In this document: positions 51,076 through 59,009 of the stretch, one piece after another
Position numbering within the stretch: the stretch's first letter is position 1
Layout: each line of letters starts with the position of its first letter
Origin: a virus
Virus record (IMG/VR): IMGVR_UViG_3300036985_004421
Location: 1 to 64,000 of that record
Length of the DNA: 64,000 nt
Reading direction: 5' to 3' (one strand)
Notes under the pieces: model-generated
Told to the model about the DNA's origin: nothing
The model's input: only the letters and a program-made list of their open reading frames with translations
The model's database searches: none
Program-made: the position numbers and the translations under genes

Positions 51076-52577
51076 ACTTCACTATTGTTCGTGACCAGAA
51101 TGCTAAGAAAACCAACATGGAATTGTTGGCTACTACCAAAGAAGCTATTGGTAAATGCTTGAATGCACACCTATGTCGGCACATGAAGTATGCGCGTATG
51201 GGTCGCATCAATAAGAACGAACAATGCAGCGTTTATGAGTTGACCAATTTGTACAATGCACTTAGCTCTCCGTTATCATTTGCCGATGGAGTAGGTATGC
51301 AAGGTGTATGGGATCTAGTCAGCTATAGTGAGGATGGTATAGTTACTACCGACATTCCAGACGGTTGGGTAACGCTTGTAATTGGTGAAACTCAAATGCT
51401 TCCAAATCTTGGAAGTGATGGTTTGTGGGCCAATTACACACAAGTAGATTTCAATACCATTACACAGGACAATCTAGTGGATGGTTACACGATTACTATT
51501 GTGTATAATGCTGATGGTTCTCTTACAGCCACATGGACTAATCCAAATACTGGATATGCATACATACTGATTTTTGAGAGAGTAATTGAGGAAGCCAAGG
51601 ACTGCTGTGTTACCCGTGAGGACATCATTGCTGCTTACTGCCATGTGATAAACTACTGTGGTTGCACTCCCGTAGCACATGGCGAGTTCCCTGACCTTCC
51701 AGACTTACCTCAAGAGTGTACTTGTGCTGATGGAATTACTTTTTGGATGCCCTACGATTGGGATGTAGTGCCTACGATATACTTGGGTTTGTTTTTTGCT
51801 TACAGCAGCACTGTACGTAATCACTGTGTGTTTACTGCTTTGATTAACGGAGCGATAATTACTTTAAGCTATAATGAAACATTGTTGCAATGGGAAATTA
51901 CACATCCTGAATTGGGATTGCTTGCCGCGTCACCAGACTTGATTGGTTCTGCATGGACTGTAAATAATTGGGGTGGTGAGGCACCAACGGATTTAGGTAT
52001 CTCCGAATGTGGAAGTACTGTAGCAAATCTATGTGTGAGTGTAATTACTGTGGATGGAAGTGTTCAACATACGTTTTATCCAACTCGATATGCTGATACG
52101 CTATTGATAGCAGGGTATGGCGCATTTAGTGGTGGCACATTAGTTCCTACTGTAGCTGGCCCTGACTACTGGTTGCTAACAGTATTGGATATCAATGGCG
52201 ATTATTGCTTAGCTGCTAATGATAAAATTTATATGACATTAGATGCGGCTCCATTAGGAACGCACGTAGATGCTTGCCATAGAAGTATCATCATAGCAAC
52301 TGGCGTGTGTACTGAACTCACAGCTTGTCAATTGCTTTATGTGCAGTCAGCACAGAAGCTAGGGGTAGAAGATGGACTTCATGAAATAGAGCTTGCTGTA
52401 ACAGGTGGAACTGCACCATATACCTATGAGTGGTTTAGCGATGTGTTAATGACGGTTCCTGTTGGAACGGGTACTGATACGCTGTCAAATCTTAGTTGTG
52501 GTAATCAAAGATGGTTTAGAGTGACTGACTCATTAGGTTGTACTTTTGAGGACTCACGAACCATTATATGCACATGA
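51069..52577 (+). CDS. probable tail-fibre protein with SprB-like C-terminal repeat
   Basis: This 502-residue protein has a conserved N-terminus (CLNAHLCRHMKYARMG), several CxxC-type cysteines and Gly/Thr-rich beta sequence. It ends in GGTAPYTYEWFSDVLMTVPV followed by SNLSCGNQRWFRVTDSLGC. The ending matches the SprB/PKD-like repeats that Bacteroidota use for gliding adhesins. A phage protein carrying this host-like repeat could be an adsorption protein. The N-terminal segment may dock to the virion. Confidence 0.7.
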   Translation: MLDFTIVRDQNAKKTNMELLATTKEAIGKCLNAHLCRHMKYARMGRINKNEQCSVYELTNLYNALSSPLSFADGVGMQGVWDLVSYSEDGIVTTDIPDGWVTLVIGETQMLPNLGSDGLWANYTQVDFNTITQDNLVDGYTITIVYNADGSLTATWTNPNTGYAYILIFERVIEEAKDCCVTREDIIAAYCHVINYCGCTPVAHGEFPDLPDLPQECTCADGITFWMPYDWDVVPTIYLGLFFAYSSTVRNHCVFTALINGAIITLSYNETLLQWEITHPELGLLAASPDLIGSAWTVNNWGGEAPTDLGISECGSTVANLCVSVITVDGSVQHTFYPTRYADTLLIAGYGAFSGGTLVPTVAGPDYWLLTVLDINGDYCLAANDKIYMTLDAAPLGTHVDACHRSIIIATGVCTELTACQLLYVQSAQKLGVEDGLHEIELAVTGGTAPYTYEWFSDVLMTVPVGTGTDTLSNLSCGNQRWFRVTDSLGCTFEDSRTIICT

Positions 52578-53140
52578 CATTTGACATAGCTTACTCGAAG
52601 GTATTAGGCCACGAAGGTGAATACAGTAACGATACTGATGATCGAGGTGGAGAAACGTACAAAGGAATCTCTAGGAAGTATTGGCCTGTATGGAATGGCT
52701 GGCCAATCATTGATACCCTAAAATCGGATGTGTCCTTTCCTAAGAACATCAAGAACGATATGCGCGTACAAGCTTATGTAAAAGACTTTTATCGCATAGA
52801 GTTCTGGAACAAGCTTCTGTGTGATGACATGCCTGATGAAATCAAGTTTGAGTTATTCGATACTGCCGTCAATCAAGGACACAAGGCAGCAGGGGAACAC
52901 TTACAGAATGCACTCAATTTACTCAATGTTAACGGCACTAAATGGCCTGACCTTGTAGTTGATGGTGGCATAGGTCAAAAGACCTTGGCTATTGCTCGTG
53001 GCTGCTTGTATAAAAAAGAGTTGGCCAATACCATGAACATTTTGCAGGGTGCATATTATATTGAACTTTGCAAGCGAGATAAGTCACAAGAAAAATTCTT
53101 CAGAGGATGGTTAATCAACCGAGTAACTTGGATAGTCTAA
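52574..53140 (+). CDS. GH108 lysozyme-type endolysin
   Basis: The ATGA overlap with the previous stop decides the start (MTFDIAYSKVLGHEGEYSND). The protein has 188 residues. HEGEY at residues 13-17 supplies the GH108 catalytic glutamate (E14), followed by DDRGGETYKGISRKYW, the family signature. The C-terminal half is helical. It hydrolyses glycan strands of host peptidoglycan at lysis. No signal peptide was seen, so it needs the neighbouring holin and spanin-like proteins. Confidence 0.85.
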   Translation: MTFDIAYSKVLGHEGEYSNDTDDRGGETYKGISRKYWPVWNGWPIIDTLKSDVSFPKNIKNDMRVQAYVKDFYRIEFWNKLLCDDMPDEIKFELFDTAVNQGHKAAGEHLQNALNLLNVNGTKWPDLVVDGGIGQKTLAIARGCLYKKELANTMNILQGAYYIELCKRDKSQEKFFRGWLINRVTWIV

Positions 53141-53526
53141 GGAGTAAAGAACCTGATCCAGTCAAAGAAATCGCTACGATTCTAATTGTCTTTGTGGTGT
53201 TGGTATTGTTCATTTGCGGAATAGTTTACGCAATAATCAAGAGGGATGAACTTGTAGTGGTTCACAAGCCAGTGGTGGTGGACCTTACAATTCCTAATGC
53301 TAAAATCGCAGACTTGGAAGTTGCTATTCAAGAAAAGGATGTTATCATTGAGCAATTAACCAAAGCCATCAAATACCTACGAGAAAATGAAAGCAGTGAT
53401 ATTATTGATTATGTTGATGTGCAGTACTTGGATAGCACAGGCATCGACAATAGAGCCAGAGAAATCATCTTGCTTGCTGACAGCCTTAGAAGGGCCGGAC
53501 ACTCTTGGTACGAGCCTATCCCTTGA
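53107..53526 (+). CDS. inner-membrane spanin-like protein
   Basis: This 139-residue protein has a short cytoplasmic N-terminus, one membrane segment near residues 22-42 (ATILIVFVVLVLFICGIVYA) and a periplasmic coiled coil (QEKDVIIEQLTKAIKYLREN). The layout is like phage i-spanins. It overlaps the endolysin 3' end and the following gene by 140 bases. Confidence 0.65.
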   Translation: MVNQPSNLDSLRSKEPDPVKEIATILIVFVVLVLFICGIVYAIIKRDELVVVHKPVVVDLTIPNAKIADLEVAIQEKDVIIEQLTKAIKYLRENESSDIIDYVDVQYLDSTGIDNRAREIILLADSLRRAGHSWYEPIP

Positions 53527-53884
53527 TGGTGATAGCTTAATTTGCTTCACTCCATTTGAGTGGGAAGCAATCAAGTATGGATTGGTAGGATGGGTGGCTA
53601 TGTCTAGGATGGCTACCATTCGAATGAATGTTATTCTCCATCAAGACAGTTTGATTCAAGCACAAGTTGAGCAACGAGCAAAATGCGATAGCGTTATAGA
53701 ACAGGAACGATTCAAGGCTGATGAATTGACTTTCGGATTGAGGCGTTCTAATGCACGATTAGCTGTGAGTGAAAGCAAACTAGCCAAGACGGAGAAACGT
53801 AGGAACACATGGCGTCTAGTGGCCGTTATGAGTATTGCTTTTAATCTCATTGGAATTGCTTTAGGAGCAGCTTTGATTAAATAG
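53387..53884 (+). CDS. overlapping lysis-cassette protein with signal peptide
   Basis: This 165-residue protein starts in another frame inside the i-spanin-like gene, like nested Rz/Rz1 genes. It has an N-terminal signal sequence (MKAVILLIMLMCSTWIAQAS), a charged coiled coil (EQRAKCDSVIEQERFKADEL) and a C-terminal membrane segment (LVAVMSIAFNLIGIALGAAL). There is no typical lipobox, so it is not a standard o-spanin. It could be a second spanin partner or a holin-type regulator. Confidence 0.65.
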   Translation: MKAVILLIMLMCSTWIAQASTIEPEKSSCLLTALEGPDTLGTSLSLDGDSLICFTPFEWEAIKYGLVGWVAMSRMATIRMNVILHQDSLIQAQVEQRAKCDSVIEQERFKADELTFGLRRSNARLAVSESKLAKTEKRRNTWRLVAVMSIAFNLIGIALGAALIK

Positions 53885-53907
53885 TATTTCTCGATTTTCT
53901 TTTTCTA

Positions 53908-53915
53908 TACATTTG
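53908..53915 (+). promoter_or_regulatory. TACATTTG box before the post-lysis genes
   Basis: TAnnTTTG lies 16 bases before an ATG in the 47-base gap after the lysis cassette. TTTC at about -33 is a near match. It could drive the last structural-type genes. Confidence 0.45.
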
Positions 53916-53931
53916 TGAAAACAATAAACCA

Positions 53932-54222
53932 ATGACAACACAAGAAGATTTACTGTTAAAAATTGAGCGCCATCTTGCTAACACACGTGGTATAGCTGGA
54001 AGTCAAATCATTGTAGGTGGTGGTACTCCTGATGTAGCTACTGGAAACATAGTTGCTATTGAGTGTATTGGAACTACGTATGAATTAGGAGCTGTGACAG
54101 GGAATTGTGACGGTCTAAGTGGATATACATTTCTTGTTCCTAAATCAGTATACGGCATGTTTACTTCCGTAGAAGCAGGACCAAATGCAACAGATGTATT
54201 TTTAGTTTATTACGCAAGATAA
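53932..54222 (+). CDS. 96-residue Gly-rich probable virion protein
   Basis: The protein starts MTTQEDLLLKIERHLANTRG, then has a beta-rich Gly/Thr domain (GSQIIVGGGTPDVATGNIVA) with two cysteines. It resembles small head-fibre or tail-fibre trimerisation proteins. The stop overlaps the next start. Confidence 0.55.
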   Translation: MTTQEDLLLKIERHLANTRGIAGSQIIVGGGTPDVATGNIVAIECIGTTYELGAVTGNCDGLSGYTFLVPKSVYGMFTSVEAGPNATDVFLVYYAR

Positions 54223-54857
54223 TGCTACACATTGGAGATAGTAATCTAGCTCAAATACCTGCACCAGTAGTGGTCATTCGCTCTAGTGCTTTATGGATAA
54301 AGTCGGGCGAGACAACGGATACTCATGGTCAGGGTTCTGATGGTTTCCATGAGATAGGTCGTGGTGGTGGATGGGGCATATTGTCGGAGCTTAATGTGTT
54401 TGGCACTTATGACAGATTTACAAACACCACAGGGGGCACCTCATTTGCTACAGATAAAATCATGCTAGACCATGAGTGCCGTGACCAGATAACCAAACTT
54501 ATACCCGGGTATGATATTGCAGATGTATTAACAGCTCGAACATGGGACGCTCATAGAACCTATGGTAACTCTAAAGTGAAAGATGGATTTACTGGATGGA
54601 TGGGATTGACTGACCCTGTAATCAATTCATTAAGAAAGCAAGGTTCTACTTATTCTTTGAATTGGTTTCCATTAAATTGGGCAGGTGGTACTATGGATTA
54701 TTTCTATTCGTTCAGCACGAATAATGGAGCGCCAGCAGAGGCATGGTTGTTTTACAACTATTCTACTGTGCCAGTGCAATCCCGCGCTAAAGTGGGGTCT
54801 TATTTTGCGATGTTCTATCGCATGTTCACATTAACCGATGATGGTGTTTTAAGCTAA
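54222..54857 (+). CDS. 211-residue probable tail-associated protein
   Basis: The protein is beta-rich with Gly/Asp/Trp turns (SDGFHEIGRGGGWGILSELN) and mainly aromatic surface stretches (FYSFSTNNGAPAEAWLFYNY). There is no signal peptide. Composition fits a host-contact or tail-tip protein. No family was recognised. Confidence 0.55.
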   Translation: MLHIGDSNLAQIPAPVVVIRSSALWIKSGETTDTHGQGSDGFHEIGRGGGWGILSELNVFGTYDRFTNTTGGTSFATDKIMLDHECRDQITKLIPGYDIADVLTARTWDAHRTYGNSKVKDGFTGWMGLTDPVINSLRKQGSTYSLNWFPLNWAGGTMDYFYSFSTNNGAPAEAWLFYNYSTVPVQSRAKVGSYFAMFYRMFTLTDDGVLS

Positions 54858-54862
54858 TCAAG

Positions 54863-55069
54863 ATGGACTATATAATTCAAGGAGTACAGATAACCAATCC
54901 AACATTTGATGTATACACCGATGGTGATATCGGAGAGTTCACTACAGTAAAAACCAATATTATTTTTAGTGGTGGTCGTATTGATGCTTATTTGATAGGT
55001 GCGATGCCTAAGAATGAGAATGTAAATGCTTGGGCGACCATTCAATTAGCTACGTATGAAGTACCATAG
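54863..55069 (+). CDS. 68-residue small virion-region protein
   Basis: The protein (MDYIIQGVQITNPTFDVYTD) is beta-rich and acidic. It sits five bases behind the previous gene and two before the next. No family was recognised. It could be a small tail or fibre cofactor. Confidence 0.5.
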   Translation: MDYIIQGVQITNPTFDVYTDGDIGEFTTVKTNIIFSGGRIDAYLIGAMPKNENVNAWATIQLATYEVP

Positions 55070-55071
55070 CC

Positions 55072-55290
55072 ATGACAAAGCAGAACTTTAAGAACGCTGT
55101 AGGTGGATTCATTCTTGGGTCAGGACTACTGTACTTGTTTACTTGCACATTTGTTAAAATCCCGAAGGAGAATCAAAGGAATGCAGATACAGGCTTGATT
55201 GCTGTGATACAGTTAATCACAATGGTAGCAGCAGCTTCGTATAGAACGAACAATACAGAAGTTGATAAGGGTAAGTCTGGTGAGAGTTAA
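55072..55290 (+). CDS. holin-like two-segment membrane protein
   Basis: This 72-residue protein has two hydrophobic segments near residues 8-26 (VGGFILGSGLLYLFTCTFV) and 40-57 (LIAVIQLITMVAAASY) and a charged C-terminus, the class II holin pattern. It sits two genes behind the lysis cassette rather than next to the endolysin. A pore-forming role is likely but unproved. Confidence 0.6.
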   Translation: MTKQNFKNAVGGFILGSGLLYLFTCTFVKIPKENQRNADTGLIAVIQLITMVAAASYRTNNTEVDKGKSGES

Positions 55291-55341
55291 ATTAAAACAT
55301 ACATTTACAACCTCATTTAACCAATCCTAAAAACTATTGTC

Positions 55342-55452
55342 ATGGCTGCTTCCAAGAAACCAACAACATCAAAAAAACCTGCAACCAAAAAAGGTGCTGC
55401 AGAAAAAGACTCTAAGAAACCTGCTTGGATGGACAAGTTCAAGAAGAAGTAA
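55342..55452 (+). CDS. 36-residue Lys-rich microprotein
   Basis: The sequence MAASKKPTTSKKPATKKGAA continues to a Lys-rich end (KPAWMDKFKKK). It resembles histone-like tails: about 40% Lys, with Ala, Pro and Thr. It is followed by a terminator. It may bind DNA or RNA in the packaged genome. Confidence 0.5.
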   Translation: MAASKKPTTSKKPATKKGAAEKDSKKPAWMDKFKKK

Positions 55453-55493
55453 AGTTCTGGCTCCCGCCTGTTATTGAATTTATTCAATGACTT

Positions 55494-55525
55494 AACCCTG
55501 ATGCAGCAATGTGTCAGGGTTTTTT
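55494..55525 (+). terminator. intrinsic terminator after the Lys-rich microprotein
   Basis: The 8-bp stem AACCCTGA/TCAGGGTT is followed by a T-run. It separates the microprotein from the final rightward gene. Confidence 0.7.
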
Positions 55526-55540
55526 ATGTAGTATTGTGAC

Positions 55541-55924
55541 ATGAAAAACATCTTGTTTCTCGGTGCTTGTCTGGCCATGAGCCTTTCAGCATCCGCTTGT
55601 GTCACTACAAGTGTTAGCGCCAAAGTGACAATCGTTGATGATGTGGGTATTGAACTTGCGGTATTTGAGCGACAGTTTGAAACCATTGTGATTTCAAATC
55701 CATTTGTGCTTGAAGAAGGTCACACCTTCATTGAAGCTGCTGGAATAGGCAGTGGATATGAGTTTGAAGACACAAGCATCATGTGTGCGTATTGCGATGT
55801 GAATTGGCTAGATTTTCGAATAAAGCGTTGGAGTTACTACTTACCACTAACTATAGGGAAAGCTGACTCAATTGCCAAGCTCACCATCTGTAAGAGGGCT
55901 AGAGACGGATTGACAAATAGTTGA
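55541..55924 (+). CDS. 127-residue exported protein
   Basis: The protein has a hydrophobic signal sequence (MKNILFLGACLAMSLSASAC) followed by a beta/alpha mature part with SIMCAYCDVNWLDFRIKRWS. The cysteine at the end of the signal region does not match a standard lipobox well (ASAC). It is probably exported to the periplasm or outer membrane and might act in exclusion or lysis control. It is the last gene of the rightward block. Confidence 0.6.
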   Translation: MKNILFLGACLAMSLSASACVTTSVSAKVTIVDDVGIELAVFERQFETIVISNPFVLEEGHTFIEAAGIGSGYEFEDTSIMCAYCDVNWLDFRIKRWSYYLPLTIGKADSIAKLTICKRARDGLTNS

Positions 55925-55952
55925 GCAACGTTTAGGGCTAAGCGATAAAAAG

Positions 55953-55986
55953 AACCCACCCTGTATCTTCGGACGCAGGGTGGGTT
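55953..55986. terminator. bidirectional terminator between convergent gene blocks
   Basis: A perfect 11-bp stem, AACCCACCCTG/CAGGGTGGGTT, has a loop containing TTCG. T-rich sequence occurs on one side and the reverse complement on the other, so it can stop transcription from both directions. It lies between the last rightward and last leftward genes. Confidence 0.8.
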
Positions 55987-56002
55987 TCTGTTTTATAGCA
56001 CA

Positions 56003-56293
56003 TTAGTAGTGCTCATTATGCCATTTAATAAATTCTATGCAGTGAGCGAAGATTTGCTCCATGTCATAGGTGTACGGGTTAAGGTGGAACTGCAGACCTT
56101 TCCTCAATTCCTCTTTTTCGGTTACTACGGTTTTGATTTTACGGATTACAGGTATCAGCCAATCCCATGATTCACGGTATAGCATACAATCTACTGTGCC
56201 AGCTTTCTTGAGGTCGTGCATAAGCACTTCTGGTTCCTCTGACATGAACATAGCTATCAGTATGTTCCCTTCACGGATTTGTTTCTCAGTCAT
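56003..56293 (-). CDS. 96-residue conserved small phage protein
   Basis: The protein (MTEKQIREGNILIAMFMSEE) contains ESWDWLIPVIRKIKTVVTEK and QFHLNPYTYDMEQIFAHCIE. The 'eGN.LIA.FM....' and 'W.WLipVi.kI' patterns recur in small proteins of Bacteroidota phages with no assigned role. It is the last gene of the leftward right-hand operon. Confidence 0.65.
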   Translation of the reverse strand: MTEKQIREGNILIAMFMSEEPEVLMHDLKKAGTVDCMLYRESWDWLIPVIRKIKTVVTEKEELRKGLQFHLNPYTYDMEQIFAHCIEFIKWHNEHY

Positions 56294-56298
56294 GTTTT

Positions 56299-56517
56299 CT
56301 AGAGTTCGCTTACAATATCTAATCGGTGGTCTATGTCATTGTGTAAGTATCGACCATTAACTTTCCAACTACAACCAGTACGTGATTCGTATTCGGGTTC
56401 TTTAACCCATCCGTAAAATTTGTAGTTGGTGCCATTTGTCGAATCTTCAAGTGGTTCTGTTACAAGTCCTGAACGGGTAACGTATTGTATTCCTTTTTTG
56501 AGAATTATTGGGTCCAT
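56299..56517 (-). CDS. 72-residue conserved small phage protein
   Basis: The protein (MDPIILKKGIQYVTRSGLVT) has a 'YVTR.G.v' start, then FYGWVKEPE and W..NGRY....DHRLDIVSEL. This sequence pattern is frequent in small phage proteins of unknown function. It is close to its upstream and downstream neighbours (5 bases each). Confidence 0.65.
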   Translation of the reverse strand: MDPIILKKGIQYVTRSGLVTEPLEDSTNGTNYKFYGWVKEPEYESRTGCSWKVNGRYLHNDIDHRLDIVSEL

Positions 56518-56522
56518 GATTT

Positions 56523-57014
56523 CTAAGTATTGGATTTAAGTAATTGTTGTACGGTGATTTCGGCAGCTTGTAACTCGTTTTTGAGCCTTGATGTTTTTAT
56601 TATCACTTTGGGCCAAAGAACTGTGTCCTCTATTGAGGTTAACCCCATAGGGTCGCTAATACGCCATTGCTCACGTGCCTTGTCTACTTTGTTCAAATGC
56701 TTAGTAAGAGTACTCCGACAGGCAGTTAAGCGATTCTGTGCGATGTTTAACGCTGTACGGGTGTCAGCTTCGATCTTGAGAATGGTCATTCGAACTTGCG
56801 CTCTAGGATATTGCACTTGAATCAAGCAAGCGCGATAGTCAAAGTACCAACGCCATTTGGTTAGTTGTTTCAAGGATAGCCCTGTCCATTCTAAATGTGC
56901 GGCTGATTGTTCGTCACGGTCAGACATTCTGTGCTTGGCTCTGATGCGAACAGCATACATAGCCATCATGTCTGGACCATGTTTAAACGACCCGTAATCA
57001 TAGTCTATTTCCAT
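56523..57014 (-). CDS. unrecognised 163-residue protein
   Basis: The N-terminal region is acidic and aromatic. The middle is basic and helical (TILKIEADTRTALNIAQNRL, then TACRSTLTKHLNKVDKARE), probably a coiled coil, followed by a second helix (SRLKNELQAAEITVQQLL). No catalytic motif was seen. It may be a scaffolding or regulatory early protein. Confidence 0.6.
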   Translation of the reverse strand: MEIDYDYGSFKHGPDMMAMYAVRIRAKHRMSDRDEQSAAHLEWTGLSLKQLTKWRWYFDYRACLIQVQYPRAQVRMTILKIEADTRTALNIAQNRLTACRSTLTKHLNKVDKAREQWRISDPMGLTSIEDTVLWPKVIIKTSRLKNELQAAEITVQQLLKSNT

Positions 57015-57018
57015 GTGA

Positions 57019-57321
57019 TTAAAGATTATCTCTAGCTGTTTTTACCAATTGCTTGACTTCATCAAGGTCGATGTAGTCAAGGTGGAGGTCAGCTAAATGG
57101 TGTACGATTTTACGGAGTACTGGTGCATTAGCTATCAGCTCAGCATATCGCTTAACCTCGTCAGGGTCTTGCTTAAAGTACGGTTGTACGGATGCGATAC
57201 AGGTTAAGCCACCTTTATTTTCACAGATAACAAATCCAGGGGCATCGCCATGAGAAGCTTTGTGATTTTCTCCCCAACTGGAATTTGGAACTGCTGTCCA
57301 TGCACTATTGATTTTAGCCAT
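57019..57321 (-). CDS. unrecognised 100-residue early protein
   Basis: The N-terminus carries Trp/Asn/His-rich sequence (SAWTAVPNSSWGENHKASHG). A helical segment follows with RYAELIANAPVLRKIVHHLA, similar to the repeated helical proteins called 'ead/Ea22-like' in many phages. The match is weak. The stop overlaps the upstream gene's stop region by one base. Confidence 0.55.
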   Translation of the reverse strand: MAKINSAWTAVPNSSWGENHKASHGDAPGFVICENKGGLTCIASVQPYFKQDPDEVKRYAELIANAPVLRKIVHHLADLHLDYIDLDEVKQLVKTARDNL

Positions 57322-57785
57322 TACGCTTCGAATGTATAAATATTGAACATTACGTCATACGCATTGGGGTACTTGGTCTGTCTACGGGAGCCTTTCATGT
57401 AGTAAGAGCCACAAGTAATTATACCTGTGATGGCGTTCACATCATGAATAATATCCATCGTGCCTATTCGAGCAAAACGGAATGGAGTAGGTTTGTCAAA
57501 CTCCAATGTGCATATCTCTTCGTTTGGCTTCCAGTGCAAGGTAAATCCATCGCCTTTATACTCGCGATTGAATACGCTGGTCTTTACGGTAGCCCACTTG
57601 AGCCATGCAGTTGCACCATCGTTCTCAATAGCTTTAGCAAGCTTCTGGAAGCTCATTACGTTTGGGAACGTAGCACCTTCATCATCGCTAAAAGTATCAA
57701 GCGATAGCAAATCATCATTGGGGTCCATTACCATGTCCTCGGTGCATTGCCATAATAGGCTGGTGTATTCTTTAGATTCACTCAT
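57321..57785 (-). CDS. unrecognised 154-residue early protein
   Basis: The N-terminus is acidic (MSESKEYTSLLWQCTEDMVM), followed by a beta-rich middle (YKGDGFTLHWKPNEEICTLE) and a C-terminal basic/aromatic part. No family was recognised. It is co-transcribed with the small genes around it. Confidence 0.6.
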   Translation of the reverse strand: MSESKEYTSLLWQCTEDMVMDPNDDLLSLDTFSDDEGATFPNVMSFQKLAKAIENDGATAWLKWATVKTSVFNREYKGDGFTLHWKPNEEICTLEFDKPTPFRFARIGTMDIIHDVNAITGIITCGSYYMKGSRRQTKYPNAYDVMFNIYTFEA

Positions 57786-57788
57786 GGT

Positions 57789-58067
57789 CTAAGTATTTGG
57801 AGTTGGTTCACAGATAGCTACACGGTAGCCAGCTTTTACGAGTTTAGGTAAGTACGTATCTAATCGGTGCGAAGGAAACCCTGCCAAATTCTGCAGGGTT
57901 CCATTTTTGTCAGCTCTCTTAGTAAGCACTATACCAAGTACGGATGATGTAGTCACAGCATCTACATCAAAGGTTTCGTAGAAATCTTCTACACGAAACC
58001 AAAGTACAGCATCAGGGTATTTTTCCTTGATTTTACGATACTGAACTATCAAAGGTGTATTAGTCAT
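57789..58067 (-). CDS. isolated MutS domain I (mismatch-recognition domain)
   Basis: This 92-residue protein matches only the N-terminal domain of MutS. It has TPLIVQYRKIKEKYPDAVLW and FRVEDFYETF, with the mismatch-stacking Phe and following Glu of the F-x-E motif (F29, E31). LGIVLTKRADK, LAGFPSHRLDTYLPKLVKAG and YRVAICEP follow. The remaining MutS domains, including the ATPase, are absent, so it cannot be a functional repair protein by itself. It may bind mismatches or interfere with host MutS. The intact, undamaged domain ends close to a normal stop. Confidence 0.85.
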   Translation of the reverse strand: MTNTPLIVQYRKIKEKYPDAVLWFRVEDFYETFDVDAVTTSSVLGIVLTKRADKNGTLQNLAGFPSHRLDTYLPKLVKAGYRVAICEPTPNT

Positions 58068-58492
58068 TAGGATGCAGCTTTAAGTAATTGTAAGTGCTCT
58101 CCTTTATCAAGGTCTAAGCTTTCAAAGTACTCAGTCGCAATTCTTGCTGACAAGTCTTGATTATCAAAATCAAACCCTTCACACGCATTGGCCCATTCCC
58201 AGAAAGCAATATGCTTATCCATGTCATAGGCTTCATCATCTTCATCATTCCATGTTTCTACAAGGTCGCGGTCATAGATGATAACTATTTCGCGATACCT
58301 TCCAAAGTCATGGTCAAACGATTTAGAAGTGATCCAGGCAATTCCATTAAACGCTTCTGGTACGGGGTGAGCTTTCTCAATGAACTCTTCACATACTCTC
58401 ATTTCAACTGATGCTTTAGCAGAGTAATCAGGTTTGCCTAATTGAGCAAAGCCAGCACAGCCAATGTTTAGGTAATCGTAACGGCTATTCAT
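58067..58492 (-). CDS. unrecognised 141-residue early protein
   Basis: The N-terminal part is beta-rich (MNSRYDYLNIGCAGFAQLG), followed by acidic segments (ETWNDEDDEAYDMDKHIAFW). It ends LDKGEHLQLLKAAS. No family was recognised. It overlaps the MutS-domain gene by one base and may work with it. Confidence 0.6.
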   Translation of the reverse strand: MNSRYDYLNIGCAGFAQLGKPDYSAKASVEMRVCEEFIEKAHPVPEAFNGIAWITSKSFDHDFGRYREIVIIYDRDLVETWNDEDDEAYDMDKHIAFWEWANACEGFDFDNQDLSARIATEYFESLDLDKGEHLQLLKAAS

Positions 58493-58494
58493 GA

Positions 58495-58848
58495 TTAGTG
58501 TGTATAATCGAATGAGAACTGTTTGTTCTTAAGAATTACGGAGAAAGGCTCGCTTTCAATTTGCACAGATGAATCATACTTGGACTGTGCATAATAGTAG
58601 CATCTGTTACCGCTGATGCGAATATCCTCTACGTCACTTCTGAAATCAGATTCAATTGTTTCGTCATCAAAGTATTCGATGTCACCATGTGGCATAGATA
58701 CTTCCACTCCATGACGAATAGAGTATTGCACATGCTTACGAATGCGGTGTAATTGTTCATCCGTAAATTCAATGCTTACGTACTGTGGAGTGTCAACGGA
58801 ATCGTTGCTATTCGATGCAATGTTCAAAGAGATTTGATGTGTCGCCAT
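58495..58848 (-). CDS. unrecognised 117-residue early protein
   Basis: The protein (MATHQISLNIASNSNDSVDT) is acidic, beta-rich and contains IRISGNRCYYYAQSKYDSS. No motif was recognised. It lies two bases upstream of its downstream neighbour. Confidence 0.6.
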   Translation of the reverse strand: MATHQISLNIASNSNDSVDTPQYVSIEFTDEQLHRIRKHVQYSIRHGVEVSMPHGDIEYFDDETIESDFRSDVEDIRISGNRCYYYAQSKYDSSVQIESEPFSVILKNKQFSFDYTH

Positions 58849-58859
58849 AATGTTTCAGA

Positions 58860-59009
58860 TTAAAAATTATATTCTCCTGATTCATCTTCGGACCAGTATT
58901 CGAATGGCATGTTACCGAAGATTGATTGTACGTGGTCAATAAGCTGTGGCAGATTCTCACATCCACAGTTATTGTCAATAATGCTAGAGCCAATTATCCT
59001 AAAGGACAT
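58860..59009 (-). CDS. 49-residue acidic microprotein
   Basis: The reading MSFRIIGSSIIDNNCGCENL continues to a GEYNF end. It begins 11 bases inside the 3' end of the methyltransferase gene and fills the gap before the next gene. The composition (acidic, with CGC) is protein-like, but it is short, and it would be missed by many length limits. Confidence 0.5.
   Translation of the reverse strand: MSFRIIGSSIIDNNCGCENLPQLIDHVQSIFGNMPFEYWSEDESGEYNF

Noticed and set aside
52568-52573. An upstream ATG two codons earlier as the endolysin start
   Set aside because: The ATGA overlap with the preceding stop and the GH108 alignment at residue 1 favour the internal ATG.
55560-55600. A lipobox in the last rightward exported protein
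   Set aside because: The residues before the cysteine (ASA) do not fit the usual L/V/I at -3; called a general signal sequence instead.
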